Source: Desulfobacter hydrogenophilus (GTDB lineage: Bacteria; Desulfobacterota; Desulfobacteria; Desulfobacterales; Desulfobacteraceae). Taken from it: DNA of 64,000 nt. Below are positions 41,361 to 49,879 of this stretch, one piece after another. The position numbers and the translations under genes are program-made. Each line of letters opens with the position of its first letter. Positions within the stretch are counted from its first letter, which is position 1. The notes under the pieces are model-generated. The model was given only the letters and a program-made list of their open reading frames with translations. It searched no databases and had not been told where the DNA came from. The stretch spans positions 4,838,501-4,902,500 of the forward strand of contig NZ_CP036313.1 in NCBI RefSeq assembly GCF_004319545.1, written 5' to 3'.

Positions 41361-43514
41361 TCAGTCAATATTCCCAATCACCTGGCGGGGCCTGACACCG
41401 TCGGAAGAGGCGACGATCCCCTGTTTTTCCATAAGATCAATGATGCGTGCGGCCCGGTTGTAACCAATCCTTAAGGCCCGTTGCACCCCGGATATGGATG
41501 CCTGGCGTGTGGATATAACAAAGTCCAGGGCCTGCTGGTACTTTTCATCATACTCATCATCGTCAAATACCACTGCGTGCTGGGGTTCTTCTTTTTCCGT
41601 GATAACATCCGTAATGTATTCGGGTTTTCCCTGGGCCTTGACAAATGCTGTGATGGCGCTCAATTCCCGCTCGGACAGATATGTGCCATGGACCCGTTTA
41701 AGCCGTGCCGTACCCGGGGGCACAAAAAGCATGTCGCCCCGGCCCAGAAGGGTTTCCGCACCATTGGCGTCAATGATGGTCCTGGAGTCGGTCTTGGAAG
41801 ACACCTGAAAGGAAATCCGGGTGGGAAAATTGGCCTTGATAATGCCGGTGAGCACATCCACGGAAGGTCGCTGGGTGGCCAGAATCATATGGATGCCTGC
41901 AGCCCTGGCCATCTGGGCAATGCGGGTCAAGGAAAATTCAATATCCTTGCTGGCGGTCATCATCAGATCTGCCAGCTCGTCAATAATCACCACAATATAG
42001 GGGAAGGGGGTAAATTCCTCGTCCATATCCGACAGGTCAGTGGTCCGGATTTTATCGTTATACTGCTCTATGTTCCGCACATGAAGCTGGGCCAGCTTCT
42101 CATACCGCTGTTCCATTTCCCTGACCACCCATTGAAGGGCAATATTGGCCTTTTTCATGTCTGTGATCACAGGCGTAATCAGATGCGGAATATCGTTGAA
42201 CAATGAAAGTTCAATGCGCTTGGGATCAATCATAATGAACTTAACCCGGTCTGGGGTGGATTTATACAAAATGCTGCAGATCATGGCGTTAAGCGCCACG
42301 CTTTTGCCGGTTCCCGTTGCCCCGGCAATAAGCAGATGGGGCATTCTTTCAAGTCCCACCACCACGGGTTTTCCAATGATATCCTTGCCCAGGCAGATGG
42401 GTGCAGGAGAATTGATTTCATCAAAATCGGAAACGCCCACGATATCCCTGAAAGGGACAACACACATGGCTGGATTAGGAATCTCAATGCCAATGACATC
42501 CTTGCCCGGAATGGGCGCCACGATACGGATACTCAATGCACTTAATGCCAGGGCCAGATCATCGGCCAGATTCACGATCTTGCTGATCTTGATCCCCGGG
42601 GCGGGCTTGTACTCAAAGGTGGTGATCACAGGACCCGGCAGCACCTCCATGACTTCGCCCTTGATGCCGAAGTATCCCAGTTTCTGCTCCAGCAGCTCAG
42701 CATCACGTCTGATAGCTTCATGGTCTACAACGGTTTGCTGACCGCCCTTTTCAAGAAAATCCAGGGAAGGCAGGCCGCTCGCGCCACCACAATTGTCCTG
42801 AACATTTCCCCGGGGTAAGGACTTGTTTACCGGCTTAGTTGAATCCGGCCGGACAGAATCTGTAAGTTTTACCTTTTTTTCCGGTGTCTCCAAAATGTTA
42901 TGCTGGACATCTCTGGCCTTTTTCAAGGTATCCAGGACCTGTGTTACCAAAGGCCCGGGGGTAACTTTTTTTTGCACTGTTTTTTCATCGGGTTTCTCTT
43001 GGTCAGACGCTTTCCTATGAATATCGGTTACTTCGGATGTAGGCAACGAAGGCGCACTAAACTCAAGGGTCAAATCGAAGATATCATTATCTTGGTTGAC
43101 TGGCGGCTTTTTTTCATCGAATTTTACAGGTGTTGGCTCTGGAGAGTCAGGCGCATCAACAGGATTGCCGGGACGAATTTTAAGAGTTTCATGGGCTCTA
43201 AGCAGTTCATCATATCTGTTTTGAAGTTTGACATACTTGTCTGCCAGGTTCAGATTAGCCAACAACAGCTTGACGTATGGAGTGGGCTTATTTTGTCGGC
43301 CAAGAGCATTGTCGGCTTTTTCCATTTCACCGGTCATCGTCTTTGCAATACGTTCGGCATCACCCTTCCCGGTCTCCCCGCTGATCTGAAATTTATACTC
43401 TCCGCATTCGGTTCTCAAACACAAAAAATTTTTTTCTAAACTGTAATTCTTATTTTCCACGCTAAATAACACTTTCCTGGGATAATACGCATGAACATCG
43501 ACCAACACGGACAC
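41361..43514 (-). CDS. FtsK/SpoIIIE-type DNA translocase lacking the membrane domain
   Basis: A 717-residue protein. The motor is complete: alpha domain (KLGYFGIKGEVMEVLPGPVI), Walker A GATGTGKS at 398-405, Walker B VVIIDELADLM, and the gamma winged helix (residues about 650-712, QASISGVQRALRIGYNRAARII) that reads KOPS-like sequences. The usual four N-terminal membrane helices are absent. In their place residues 1-110 form a soluble domain ending NLADKYVKLQNRYDELLRAH, which recalls ZapA-like coiled-coil domains (inference), followed by a disordered Pro/Lys linker (110-260). Start is a GTG. A chromosome-segregation pump recruited by something other than its own membrane anchor. Confidence 0.88.
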   Translation of the reverse strand: MSVLVDVHAYYPRKVLFSVENKNYSLEKNFLCLRTECGEYKFQISGETGKGDAERIAKTMTGEMEKADNALGRQNKPTPYVKLLLANLNLADKYVKLQNRYDELLRAHETLKIRPGNPVDAPDSPEPTPVKFDEKKPPVNQDNDIFDLTLEFSAPSLPTSEVTDIHRKASDQEKPDEKTVQKKVTPGPLVTQVLDTLKKARDVQHNILETPEKKVKLTDSVRPDSTKPVNKSLPRGNVQDNCGGASGLPSLDFLEKGGQQTVVDHEAIRRDAELLEQKLGYFGIKGEVMEVLPGPVITTFEYKPAPGIKISKIVNLADDLALALSALSIRIVAPIPGKDVIGIEIPNPAMCVVPFRDIVGVSDFDEINSPAPICLGKDIIGKPVVVGLERMPHLLIAGATGTGKSVALNAMICSILYKSTPDRVKFIMIDPKRIELSLFNDIPHLITPVITDMKKANIALQWVVREMEQRYEKLAQLHVRNIEQYNDKIRTTDLSDMDEEFTPFPYIVVIIDELADLMMTASKDIEFSLTRIAQMARAAGIHMILATQRPSVDVLTGIIKANFPTRISFQVSSKTDSRTIIDANGAETLLGRGDMLFVPPGTARLKRVHGTYLSERELSAITAFVKAQGKPEYITDVITEKEEPQHAVVFDDDEYDEKYQQALDFVISTRQASISGVQRALRIGYNRAARIIDLMEKQGIVASSDGVRPRQVIGNID

Positions 43515-43788
43515 AACCGGTCAGCCCTTATCTACTCTTTTAAAAATCCAACCCGTTGCCATTAATCTTTCATTAAAACACACCTATCACGACCGCACAG
43601 GTTATATCATAACCTATACTGGGATTCCAGGCAGTTCAAACATTTTGCGTTTTTCCTTTAAAACAAAAACTTGCCCTAACGGGATTTGAGTTTTCCCATA
43701 TCAATCGTTCTTCGGGTGTGATATTGGTCCTGATAAAATACATCATAGATACCCCTTTGATAAAATCAGAATTAACGACTTTATTATT
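43515..43788. other. Intergenic region between ftsK and a small membrane protein gene
   Basis: About 270 bases with no coding frame. It must contain divergent promoters; TTGATAAAATC near 43755 and ATAAAATACATCATAG near 43735 are the only weak candidates. Confidence 0.3.
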
Positions 43789-44067
43789 ATGAAAAAAAAT
43801 ACTTTTCAAATTCAATCCCTTGATAATGATAACAAAAAACTAAAACTGTCGCCGTTTGGCCGTCTGTTCCGAATTTTTGCCTCATGGTTCGGATTTACCG
43901 GCCTTTATGCAGCTTTTTCGGTCTGTCCCTTCTGTGGGCAACAGGGGTGCCCTGTGGGTATGGCATCGGCTGGCACGGTAGGGGCTTTTTTGGCCTTATG
44001 CCTCCAGGACTGGAAGCGGCTTTTCGCATATATCAAAAATCGTTTTATGGCATTGCGTAAACCATGA
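43789..44067 (+). CDS. Small membrane protein with CPFCGQQGCPVG motif
   Basis: A 92-residue protein with one or two hydrophobic segments (FRIFASWFGFTGLYAAFSVC and ASAGTVGAFLALCLQ). The motif CPFCGQQGCPVG puts three Cys next to the first helix, reminiscent of a metal or cluster site at a membrane surface. I do not recognise the family. Stand-alone gene between ftsK and an inverted-repeat element. Confidence 0.6.
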   Translation: MKKNTFQIQSLDNDNKKLKLSPFGRLFRIFASWFGFTGLYAAFSVCPFCGQQGCPVGMASAGTVGAFLALCLQDWKRLFAYIKNRFMALRKP

Positions 44068-44118
44068 GATAAAGCGGCTCAGGAAAAAACGATTTTCAGT
44101 TAGGCTTGGGATCAGATT

Positions 44119-44246
44119 AAAATCGTCCAAATATAACTTAAGATTTTAAGTTGTATTCAAGGCGCGTTACTGTAATCATATTGTTCCTGATGTCCAGTGA
44201 CGCAACGCAGAAGACGGCTTAAAAGGCAAGTCATATGGACGGTTTT
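44119..44246. repeat. MITE-like element with imperfect terminal repeats
   Basis: AAAATCGTCCAAATAT (44119-44134) faces ATATGGACGGTTTT (44233-44246) over 128 bases. Inside are a palindrome AACTTAAGATTTTAAGTT, CAAGGCGCGTTA and GACGCAACGCAGAAGACGG then TTAAAAGGCAAG. Parts of the interior recur near 56970-57050, and the outline resembles 11427-11512. Confidence 0.5.
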
Positions 44247-44272
44247 ATTTTGCGTGCGAGCCTTACCGGCCA

Positions 44273-45613
44273 TTAACCGGCAATTGGCAGGTAAACACCT
44301 GTTCCTTTGGGCAAATCGCTGAAATTCGGAACCCTGTTACCCGGAACCGGCCCCCGGCCCGGAATATGGTAAATGGTTCCCGGATCTTTGAACTTTGCAC
44401 CGGCAATCCTATAGGCAGTTTTAGATTTTGTAACGTTAAAGGGGCCCTTATACCCCACCAGCAGACGGGTGCCTGGCGGCAGATCATCCCAGTCCGAAAT
44501 CACGCGCCCGTTTAAAATCCGACCAGAGGGAAGAAAATAAATGGTGGAGGCAGCATGGTAAGCCCCGCCCGCATGGGACCAGGCCGTCATCCGCCCGGAA
44601 ATAATTTTTATGATGCTTTTAGTCTGTTCACGAACTTGTTCCGTCTCCTGGTTGAGCAGCACCTTTGTACCCGCAGGCACACGGTCCCAGCCCCAATTTA
44701 AAGCGACCCTGTCACCGGCCAGGGTTTTTCCGCCGGGCAGAACGTAGACTGTGTTCGGGGCATCATAATCTTCACCGGCAATGGCCCAAGCAGAATTCTG
44801 TTTTGAAATCACATCAGACACCAGGGATTGGGGCACTTTTTTCTCGGTAGAAACAACAGCACCGGGGACAGGATAAAAAACCTGGGCCAGCATGGGATCC
44901 GGTGTAAGGCGACCAGCCTTGACATCAGGATCAAACGGCCAGGTTGGCCCGAGCCCTGCCCGGGTTCTGTCAAAATTTTTCGCACATCGTTTACGCCCCC
45001 TGTGATTTTTGGAAAACCATCGATTGGGTCTGCCGTATGCAATCTGGCTGTGGGTCAAAATATCTTTATCCTGAAGGCCATAGGCCCGTTTAAGGATAAA
45101 CAACAACACCCCCGCAGATGCGTACTGGCTGGTGGTCAGGGGAGCATAGTGGTAGCCGATAAATTCAATGCCCACCGAAATATCGCTAACATTGGAGACC
45201 CCGTCCCACATGGACAGGCCGGCATGATCCGCCCTGTATTTTTTATCCAGAATTCTGTAAACCGTCCCGTTCCTGGCAACAACATAATTGGCATGCCCGC
45301 CGGGTGTGGTACGGCCGTTTTCAAACCGCTTTCCCCTGGAAACCACCCGTAAAGTACTTTTCAGTCCCAACTCGGACGTATGCACGATGATCAGCCGGGT
45401 TTTGGGACGCACCTTTTTTTTAAATCGCGGATTAATCCGGGAACGATAATCAATAATACGATTCTGGAAACGGACAAGGTCCGAACGGGAATAGGTTTCT
45501 GCAGCCCGGCCCGGGGCCGTTGTCAACAGCATGACAACCAGTATCAGGGCAATGAACGGCACCAAGGCGGAACCCTTTGAGAAAGGAAATTTTACATAAG
45601 GTTCAATATTCAT
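44273..45613 (-). CDS. N-acetylmuramoyl-L-alanine amidase (Amidase_2) with C-terminal repeats
   Basis: A 446-residue exported protein. The N-terminal hydrophobic segment (ALVPFIALILVVMLLTTAPG) is a signal peptide or anchor. Residues 70-225 carry the Amidase_2/PGRP fold: RLIIVHTSELG (first zinc His), GGHANYVVARNGTVYRILD, ADHAGLSMWDG, SVGIEFIGYH and a late His in LTHSQIAYGRP. Residues 255-440 contain at least three copies of a repeat of the type AGEDYDAPNTVYVLPGGKTL, each with a GDRVxxWGWDxVPAGTKVLL partner, probably a cell-wall binding domain. It cuts peptidoglycan between MurNAc and the stem peptide. Confidence 0.85.
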   Translation of the reverse strand: MNIEPYVKFPFSKGSALVPFIALILVVMLLTTAPGRAAETYSRSDLVRFQNRIIDYRSRINPRFKKKVRPKTRLIIVHTSELGLKSTLRVVSRGKRFENGRTTPGGHANYVVARNGTVYRILDKKYRADHAGLSMWDGVSNVSDISVGIEFIGYHYAPLTTSQYASAGVLLFILKRAYGLQDKDILTHSQIAYGRPNRWFSKNHRGRKRCAKNFDRTRAGLGPTWPFDPDVKAGRLTPDPMLAQVFYPVPGAVVSTEKKVPQSLVSDVISKQNSAWAIAGEDYDAPNTVYVLPGGKTLAGDRVALNWGWDRVPAGTKVLLNQETEQVREQTKSIIKIISGRMTAWSHAGGAYHAASTIYFLPSGRILNGRVISDWDDLPPGTRLLVGYKGPFNVTKSKTAYRIAGAKFKDPGTIYHIPGRGPVPGNRVPNFSDLPKGTGVYLPIAG

Positions 45614-45743
45614 AGGCTAAAATTATATCAACACAGGTCCGATATTGCAAAGGCCCTCCGTATAAAAAATAAAAAAAGAAAGATTTTGTATCCAACATTT
45701 ATAAAAAAGTCCCAATAAGTTATTAAGTTACTTTCATGTTTTT

Positions 45744-45800
45744 TTATGTGTTGAGTCTGGGGATCGATAGACCAGGCCAACCCATGGCTGTTATCATAAA
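45744..45800. repeat. Dispersed hairpin repeat, copy 3
   Basis: TGTTGAGTCTGGGGATCGATAG then ACCAGGCCAACCCATGGCTG lies next to the 3' end of the HD-GYP gene, as copy 2 does at the cNMP gene. The tract ACCAGGCCANCCCATGGC is shared with 6650-6675 and, with changes, 8445-8462. Confidence 0.45.
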
Positions 45801-47779
45801 TCTTTATGCCTGGCTGCGATTAATTTAATCGTATCTTCTATAGCGAAAAATCCATCTATAAATTGGGGATCAAACATGGACCCTCTCCCCACAAGGATGA
45901 TGTTCATCGCTTTTTCATGGGAGAAGGCAGGTTTATAACATCGTTTACTAATCAGCGCATCATAAACATCACAAATGGCCATGATTCTGCCACAAAGTGG
46001 AATGTTTTCGCCACAAAGACCGTCCGGGTACCCCTTACCGTCCCACCGTTCATGATGCGAGCCGGCAATCAGTGCGCCCATTTTTAAAAAATAATTACCC
46101 TGATCATTCCTTCCGGTTCTTTGAAGCGTATCTCTTCCAATAGAAGAATGGGTTTTCATAATTTCAAATTCTTCATCAGTCAATTTACCGGGCTTTAATA
46201 AAATTCTGTCCGGGATACCGACTTTACCGATATCATGGAGCGGTGAAGCGTGGTAAAGCGTCTCAATATAATCATCCGTCAAAATATCCGGGAATAATCC
46301 GGACTTTTTTAAATGAACGACCAAGGCCCTTGCATACTTTTGGGTTCGCACAATATGCTGTCCGGTTTCCGGGTCACGTGTTTCAACAAGGCCAACAATG
46401 GTTTTTATGGTAAATTGCTGGGCTTGAGCCAATTTTTTAAACCAGGCGAAAGAGGCTTTCCTGGCGCCTGTAAAACGCACAAAAGAGGTAAAAACAAATG
46501 TAAAAACCGTTAAAATAAATGGCAGCACAGGAGAAATAAACACGGATATTTTAATAAAACAAAGCAAGCTTGATATCAACAAAATACTGCCCCAAACCAT
46601 GGTTCCTGCTAAAAGAACCATAGGAGAGGCTGAAAAAAAAAGCAGAAACATCATGAGAATGCCGGTGAACATTAAGCCCCCGGAAATAAAAGCGTGTGAC
46701 CAGATGGGTTTAATCACCTGACGATTTTCATAAATACTGCTTAATATGGCTGCATGGATTTCCAACCCCGGGTAGCTTGGGTCAAAAACAGTATGATGGA
46801 TATCATTCAAACCGGTTGCAGAAGACCCGATAAAAAGAATTTTACCCTGGATGTCAGCCGGGGAATAGTTCTGATTTAAAATATCAGCAGCACCGATAAA
46901 TTTATGAGCTCTGCCCGGACCGGAGAATCTCATATGGAGATATCCGTCCCGTGTTATTGGTATCTTGTATTTATCTGCTTTTATATAAAGACCAAAAAAA
47001 TTTTCTAATACTTCTAATTTCTTAACATTGTGGGCTTTTAAAAAAGTCGAAAGAGATAGATTCGTAAACGTTTGACCTTTCAATGAAATCAAAAGGGGCG
47101 TAGATCTTAACAAACCATCCATATCCGATTGACTGTTAAGGAATCCGGTATACTTAAGCGCCGTTTCAATTTGCGGGGTATTGGTCAGAACGCCTTCAGC
47201 CTGATTGGCGTTTAAACACCCTGATTTATCAACAACATCGAAAGGAACGCGTAAAGGGGATGCTTTTTTGTTGAAATGATCAAAATAAAAATACCTGGCA
47301 CCTACGATATCAGCCTGCCTGAAAATATGCGCCAGGTATAAATCGTTATCCTGCATTGCAGGCGGGACCCCTGTAAATCCAAGATTAAGGGCGAAATCTT
47401 TCCGGAATTGCAGTTGAATATTTTTCAGTGAGCTGCGGTCCGGTTCAGGAAGCAGTATATCAAGCCCCATGGCGGCAGGTTGATTGTCGAACAACTCTTT
47501 GACAAGTTTAGCCAGCAAGTATCTGGGCCATGGCCACTGCCCGACGGCTGATAAGCTGGTTTCATCAATATCGATAATGGTGATCCGGCTTGATACGTTT
47601 CCCGCTGCGGTGGTTTGAAGCAACAAGTCATAAAAAAAATTATCGGCGTTTTTAAATACGGCGCGTTGGGTATATGCGCCTATACACAGAACCAGTGTTA
47701 TGAATAAAACAACCGTAAGTTGCCACCATTGTGACATACTGCTCCGGAAAGCGTTTTCAAAATCGGCTTCGGCTTTCAA
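45794..47779 (-). CDS. CHASE2 sensor with C-terminal HD-GYP domain
   Basis: A 661-residue membrane signalling protein. One N-terminal helix (about 17-38) is followed by an extracytoplasmic CHASE2 domain (40-360: VFKNADNFFYDLLLQTT, ITIIDIDETSLSAVGQWPWP, GKILFIGSSATGLNDI), three more helices (365-440) and an HD-GYP domain with H515-D516 in PLHDIGKVGIPD and HHERWDGKGYPDG. It should degrade c-di-GMP in response to a periplasmic signal. Probable TTG start after GGAG. It is third in an operon with FecR- and OmpA-type genes. Confidence 0.9.
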   Translation of the reverse strand: MKAEADFENAFRSSMSQWWQLTVVLFITLVLCIGAYTQRAVFKNADNFFYDLLLQTTAAGNVSSRITIIDIDETSLSAVGQWPWPRYLLAKLVKELFDNQPAAMGLDILLPEPDRSSLKNIQLQFRKDFALNLGFTGVPPAMQDNDLYLAHIFRQADIVGARYFYFDHFNKKASPLRVPFDVVDKSGCLNANQAEGVLTNTPQIETALKYTGFLNSQSDMDGLLRSTPLLISLKGQTFTNLSLSTFLKAHNVKKLEVLENFFGLYIKADKYKIPITRDGYLHMRFSGPGRAHKFIGAADILNQNYSPADIQGKILFIGSSATGLNDIHHTVFDPSYPGLEIHAAILSSIYENRQVIKPIWSHAFISGGLMFTGILMMFLLFFSASPMVLLAGTMVWGSILLISSLLCFIKISVFISPVLPFILTVFTFVFTSFVRFTGARKASFAWFKKLAQAQQFTIKTIVGLVETRDPETGQHIVRTQKYARALVVHLKKSGLFPDILTDDYIETLYHASPLHDIGKVGIPDRILLKPGKLTDEEFEIMKTHSSIGRDTLQRTGRNDQGNYFLKMGALIAGSHHERWDGKGYPDGLCGENIPLCGRIMAICDVYDALISKRCYKPAFSHEKAMNIILVGRGSMFDPQFIDGFFAIEDTIKLIAARHKDL

Positions 47780-47800
47780 AAAGACTCCGCGTCTATGCGT

Positions 47801-48391
47801 CTACTTGACCATTATTTCAACTCTTCTATTTTTTTCTTCTGATACATCGTCACCCGTAATCACTAAAGGATCATTTTCACCGTGGGAGGTAACCGACATA
47901 TTTATCAAATTGATATTTGCATCTTTTATAATTTTTTCCACGACTTTGGCCCGGTCCAGGGCCAGCTTATAGTTATAATCTGCCTTACCCTTGGAATCAG
48001 AGTGGCCAATAATACTGATCTCAGAGGGTTCCCGCTCTTTAGCTAATCTAAGTACATTGTCAATTAACGCGGCAGACCCAGGTTGCAAACGATCCGAGTC
48101 AAATTCAAAATAAAGAAGAATAGAGACCGGTTTTAACGGTTCTGTCTGAAAAAGCGTTTTATATTCATTCTCAACTTTATTCTTTTCAATTATTTTTGTA
48201 TCAATTTTTGATTGTGCTTTGCCGACCGTTGCGCAGCTATACGGTTTTTCCAGCGTTATGGAGGACGTGTCATTTGCTACAATGACAGCACCTGCTTTAT
48301 TATCCTGTTCAGGCAAAAGGATTACAGTGGTTTTCGCGCCACAGGAAAAAAGCAAAAGAATGCCCGGAAAAAAAAGAATGTAGCGAATCAT
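47801..48391 (-). CDS. OmpA-family peptidoglycan-binding lipoprotein
   Basis: A 196-residue lipoprotein: signal with lipobox LLLFSCG (lipid Cys near 17), an 80-residue linker and an OmpA C-terminal domain from about 90 (ILLYFEFDSDRLQPGSAALI, ISIIGHSDSKGKADYNYKLA, LDRAKVVEKII, KNRRVEIMV). It would tie the outer membrane or the signalling protein to peptidoglycan. It lies between the FecR and CHASE2 genes with 21- and 14-base gaps. Confidence 0.9.
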   Translation of the reverse strand: MIRYILFFPGILLLFSCGAKTTVILLPEQDNKAGAVIVANDTSSITLEKPYSCATVGKAQSKIDTKIIEKNKVENEYKTLFQTEPLKPVSILLYFEFDSDRLQPGSAALIDNVLRLAKEREPSEISIIGHSDSKGKADYNYKLALDRAKVVEKIIKDANINLINMSVTSHGENDPLVITGDDVSEEKNRRVEIMVK

Positions 48392-48405
48392 GTTATGTGC
48401 CTTTC

Positions 48406-48846
48406 TTAATCTACCTGAATAATAAAATGCGTTCCCCTGGTGCCGACAATGGCATTTGGCGTCTCTAAAGAGACTTTATCCGACGAAAGTTTTCCAATTC
48501 TGCCTGAATTATAAATGGCTTTTCCCTTTTTAAGATAAAGGTCAAAGGCATATGCATTTGCTTCAGGGTCAAATATATAGTCCTTGATGTTACATTCCGT
48601 ATTCTGGCCTACGGCAATAGTTGTACCGTCCGTAAATATAATGCCGGCTGAGCTGTCAGCTTTTGTAATTAATACATCTGATTTAAAAATCGGATTCCCT
48701 TCAGCCATCGCAACGATCGTTTCGCCCCGTTTAATTGAAACATCGCCGGAAACTTTTTTAAAAAATGCAACCTTTCCATCTTGAGCGAATGCCATTGCAC
48801 AACATCCAACCATAAAAATCATAACAATCGTTATAAGATTTTTCAT
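48406..48846 (-). CDS. FecR-domain periplasmic protein
   Basis: A 146-residue exported protein with a signal peptide (ITIVMIFMVGCCAMAFA) and a FecR domain (KKVSGDVSIKRGETIVAMAE, GTTIAVGQNTECNIKDYIFD, LETPNAIVGTRGTHFIIQVD). Stand-alone FecR proteins with OmpA and CHASE2 partners form a conserved signalling module. First gene of the operon. No sigma factor is present nearby, so it is not a classic iron-regulation FecR. Confidence 0.88.
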   Translation of the reverse strand: MKNLITIVMIFMVGCCAMAFAQDGKVAFFKKVSGDVSIKRGETIVAMAEGNPIFKSDVLITKADSSAGIIFTDGTTIAVGQNTECNIKDYIFDPEANAYAFDLYLKKGKAIYNSGRIGKLSSDKVSLETPNAIVGTRGTHFIIQVD

Positions 48847-48986
48847 GAATTCCCCGCACTAATTTAGGTCAAAAGTGATGAATATATTTAATCTACAGTT
48901 GTTATTTTTAAAATGCAATTTTAAAATGAAAATTCAATGGAATGTATTTCCCATTTTTTTCAAAATATATCTGCAGAGAAGATGCA

Positions 48987-49127
48987 ATGAATATGAACAG
49001 TTGTTGCTGCGGCCACAGTACATATCGCCACAAGTATTCAGATGATTGTTGCTGCCGAAGAGACGTCGGCCACCATAAAAGACGAAAACAGGGCCGAAAA
49101 AATCCAGTTTCAGCGCACAGGCGCTGA
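48987..49127 (+). CDS. Small Cys/His-rich basic protein (46 aa)
   Basis: From the ATG at 48987, 46 codons: MNMNSCCCGHSTYRHKYSDD, then CCCRRDVGHHKRRKQGRKNP. Two CCC triplets with neighbouring His look like a metal-binding peptide, and the tail is strongly basic. Weak GAGAAG site upstream. Its stop codon is inside a long palindrome. Not recognised; it may equally be chance coding. Confidence 0.35.
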   Translation: MNMNSCCCGHSTYRHKYSDDCCCRRDVGHHKRRKQGRKNPVSAHRR

Positions 49128-49136
49128 AACTGGATT
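49101..49136. terminator. Perfect 16-bp palindrome between convergent genes
   Basis: AATCCAGTTTCAGCGC and GCGCTGAAACTGGATT with an ACAG loop. The stem is long and perfect, ends just downstream of the small Cys-rich ORF and just outside the 3' end of the flavin protein gene on the other strand; probably a bidirectional terminator. Confidence 0.65.
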
Positions 49137-49169
49137 CGCTTTGTTAGGGGTACGGACACCATTAAATTG

Positions 49170-49547
49170 CTATAATAATTTCTCAGCGCCTTTATAAACC
49201 TCTTCAACCTTTAGTGCGGCGGCACCGTGGCCTGGGTGTTTTTCAGGATTCCACGTTTTCATATCGTCAAACACAGGCCCCTGGGTATGGTACTCAAGGA
49301 TGCCTTTGACCTGATAGGATGTGTTATCCGAAGTAATGAATAAAATACAGGCCTTGGATCCGGCTTTAATGTTTTCCATGGTTTTGGAAAAATAGTTGTT
49401 GGCCACAACCAGAGTCTGCTCATCATATTTGCTCACGCAGGTCGCATAAATGGCATTGGGTACGCCATCCTTGTTCACGGTGGATAATATAACAGGGCCT
49501 TTGTGGCTGTCCCATGCTTTGCTGGTTTCTTCAGGTAATTCAGGCAT
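49170..49547 (-). CDS. Pyridoxamine 5'-phosphate oxidase-like (split-barrel flavin) protein
   Basis: A 125-residue protein of the flavin split-barrel fold: KGPVILSTVNKDGVPNAIYA, VVANNYFSKTMENIKAGSKA and YQVKGILEYHTQGP. AAGGAG lies ahead of the ATG. Substrate unknown. It is not closely similar to the one at 21090 and lacks the basic C-terminal tail of that one. Upstream (49548-49792) is intergenic DNA with only promoter elements. Confidence 0.85.
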   Translation of the reverse strand: MPELPEETSKAWDSHKGPVILSTVNKDGVPNAIYATCVSKYDEQTLVVANNYFSKTMENIKAGSKACILFITSDNTSYQVKGILEYHTQGPVFDDMKTWNPEKHPGHGAAALKVEEVYKGAEKLL

Positions 49548-49792
49548 ATTTAATCTCCTTTGGTTTAAATTTGTTTGCCTAACCCGGCAAACTGTTCACA
49601 TGAAATAGATGTACAACGCCGTATTTATAGCACATACCGTGCCTGCCATCCCCCGATCGCTTTTTTTAGGCGCCGGAAATCGAAAGCACCCTGACAAAAA
49701 CTTAAAAGTCGGCATCGGAAAAAAATATTAAATTTAGGAGGGAAATTTGGGATTGACAAGCAGGCACAATTCCATTAAAAAAAGGGCTCTAA

Positions 49793-49879
49793 GCCGGAGT
49801 GGTGGAATTGGTAGACGCAGAGGACTCAAAATCCTCCGGGCGCAAGCCCTTGCGAGTTCAAGTCTCGCCTCCGGTACCA
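49793..49879 (+). tRNA. tRNA-Leu (anticodon CAA)
   Basis: Acceptor arms GCCGGAG and CTCCGGT with encoded CCA (49877-49879), D arm with GGTAGACGC, anticodon stem AGGA/TCCT with loop CTCAAAA giving CAA (reads UUG), a long variable arm GGGCGCAAGCCCTTGCG as in class II tRNAs, and a T arm with GTTCAAGTC. A TTGACA-like box stands 30-40 bases upstream. Class II tRNA genes are common integration sites, and accessory DNA follows directly. Confidence 0.95.

Noticed and set aside
41481..42206. 241-codon plus-strand ORF opposite ftsK
   Set aside because: Antisense to the FtsK motor; Gly/His-rich shadow translation with no recognisable domain.
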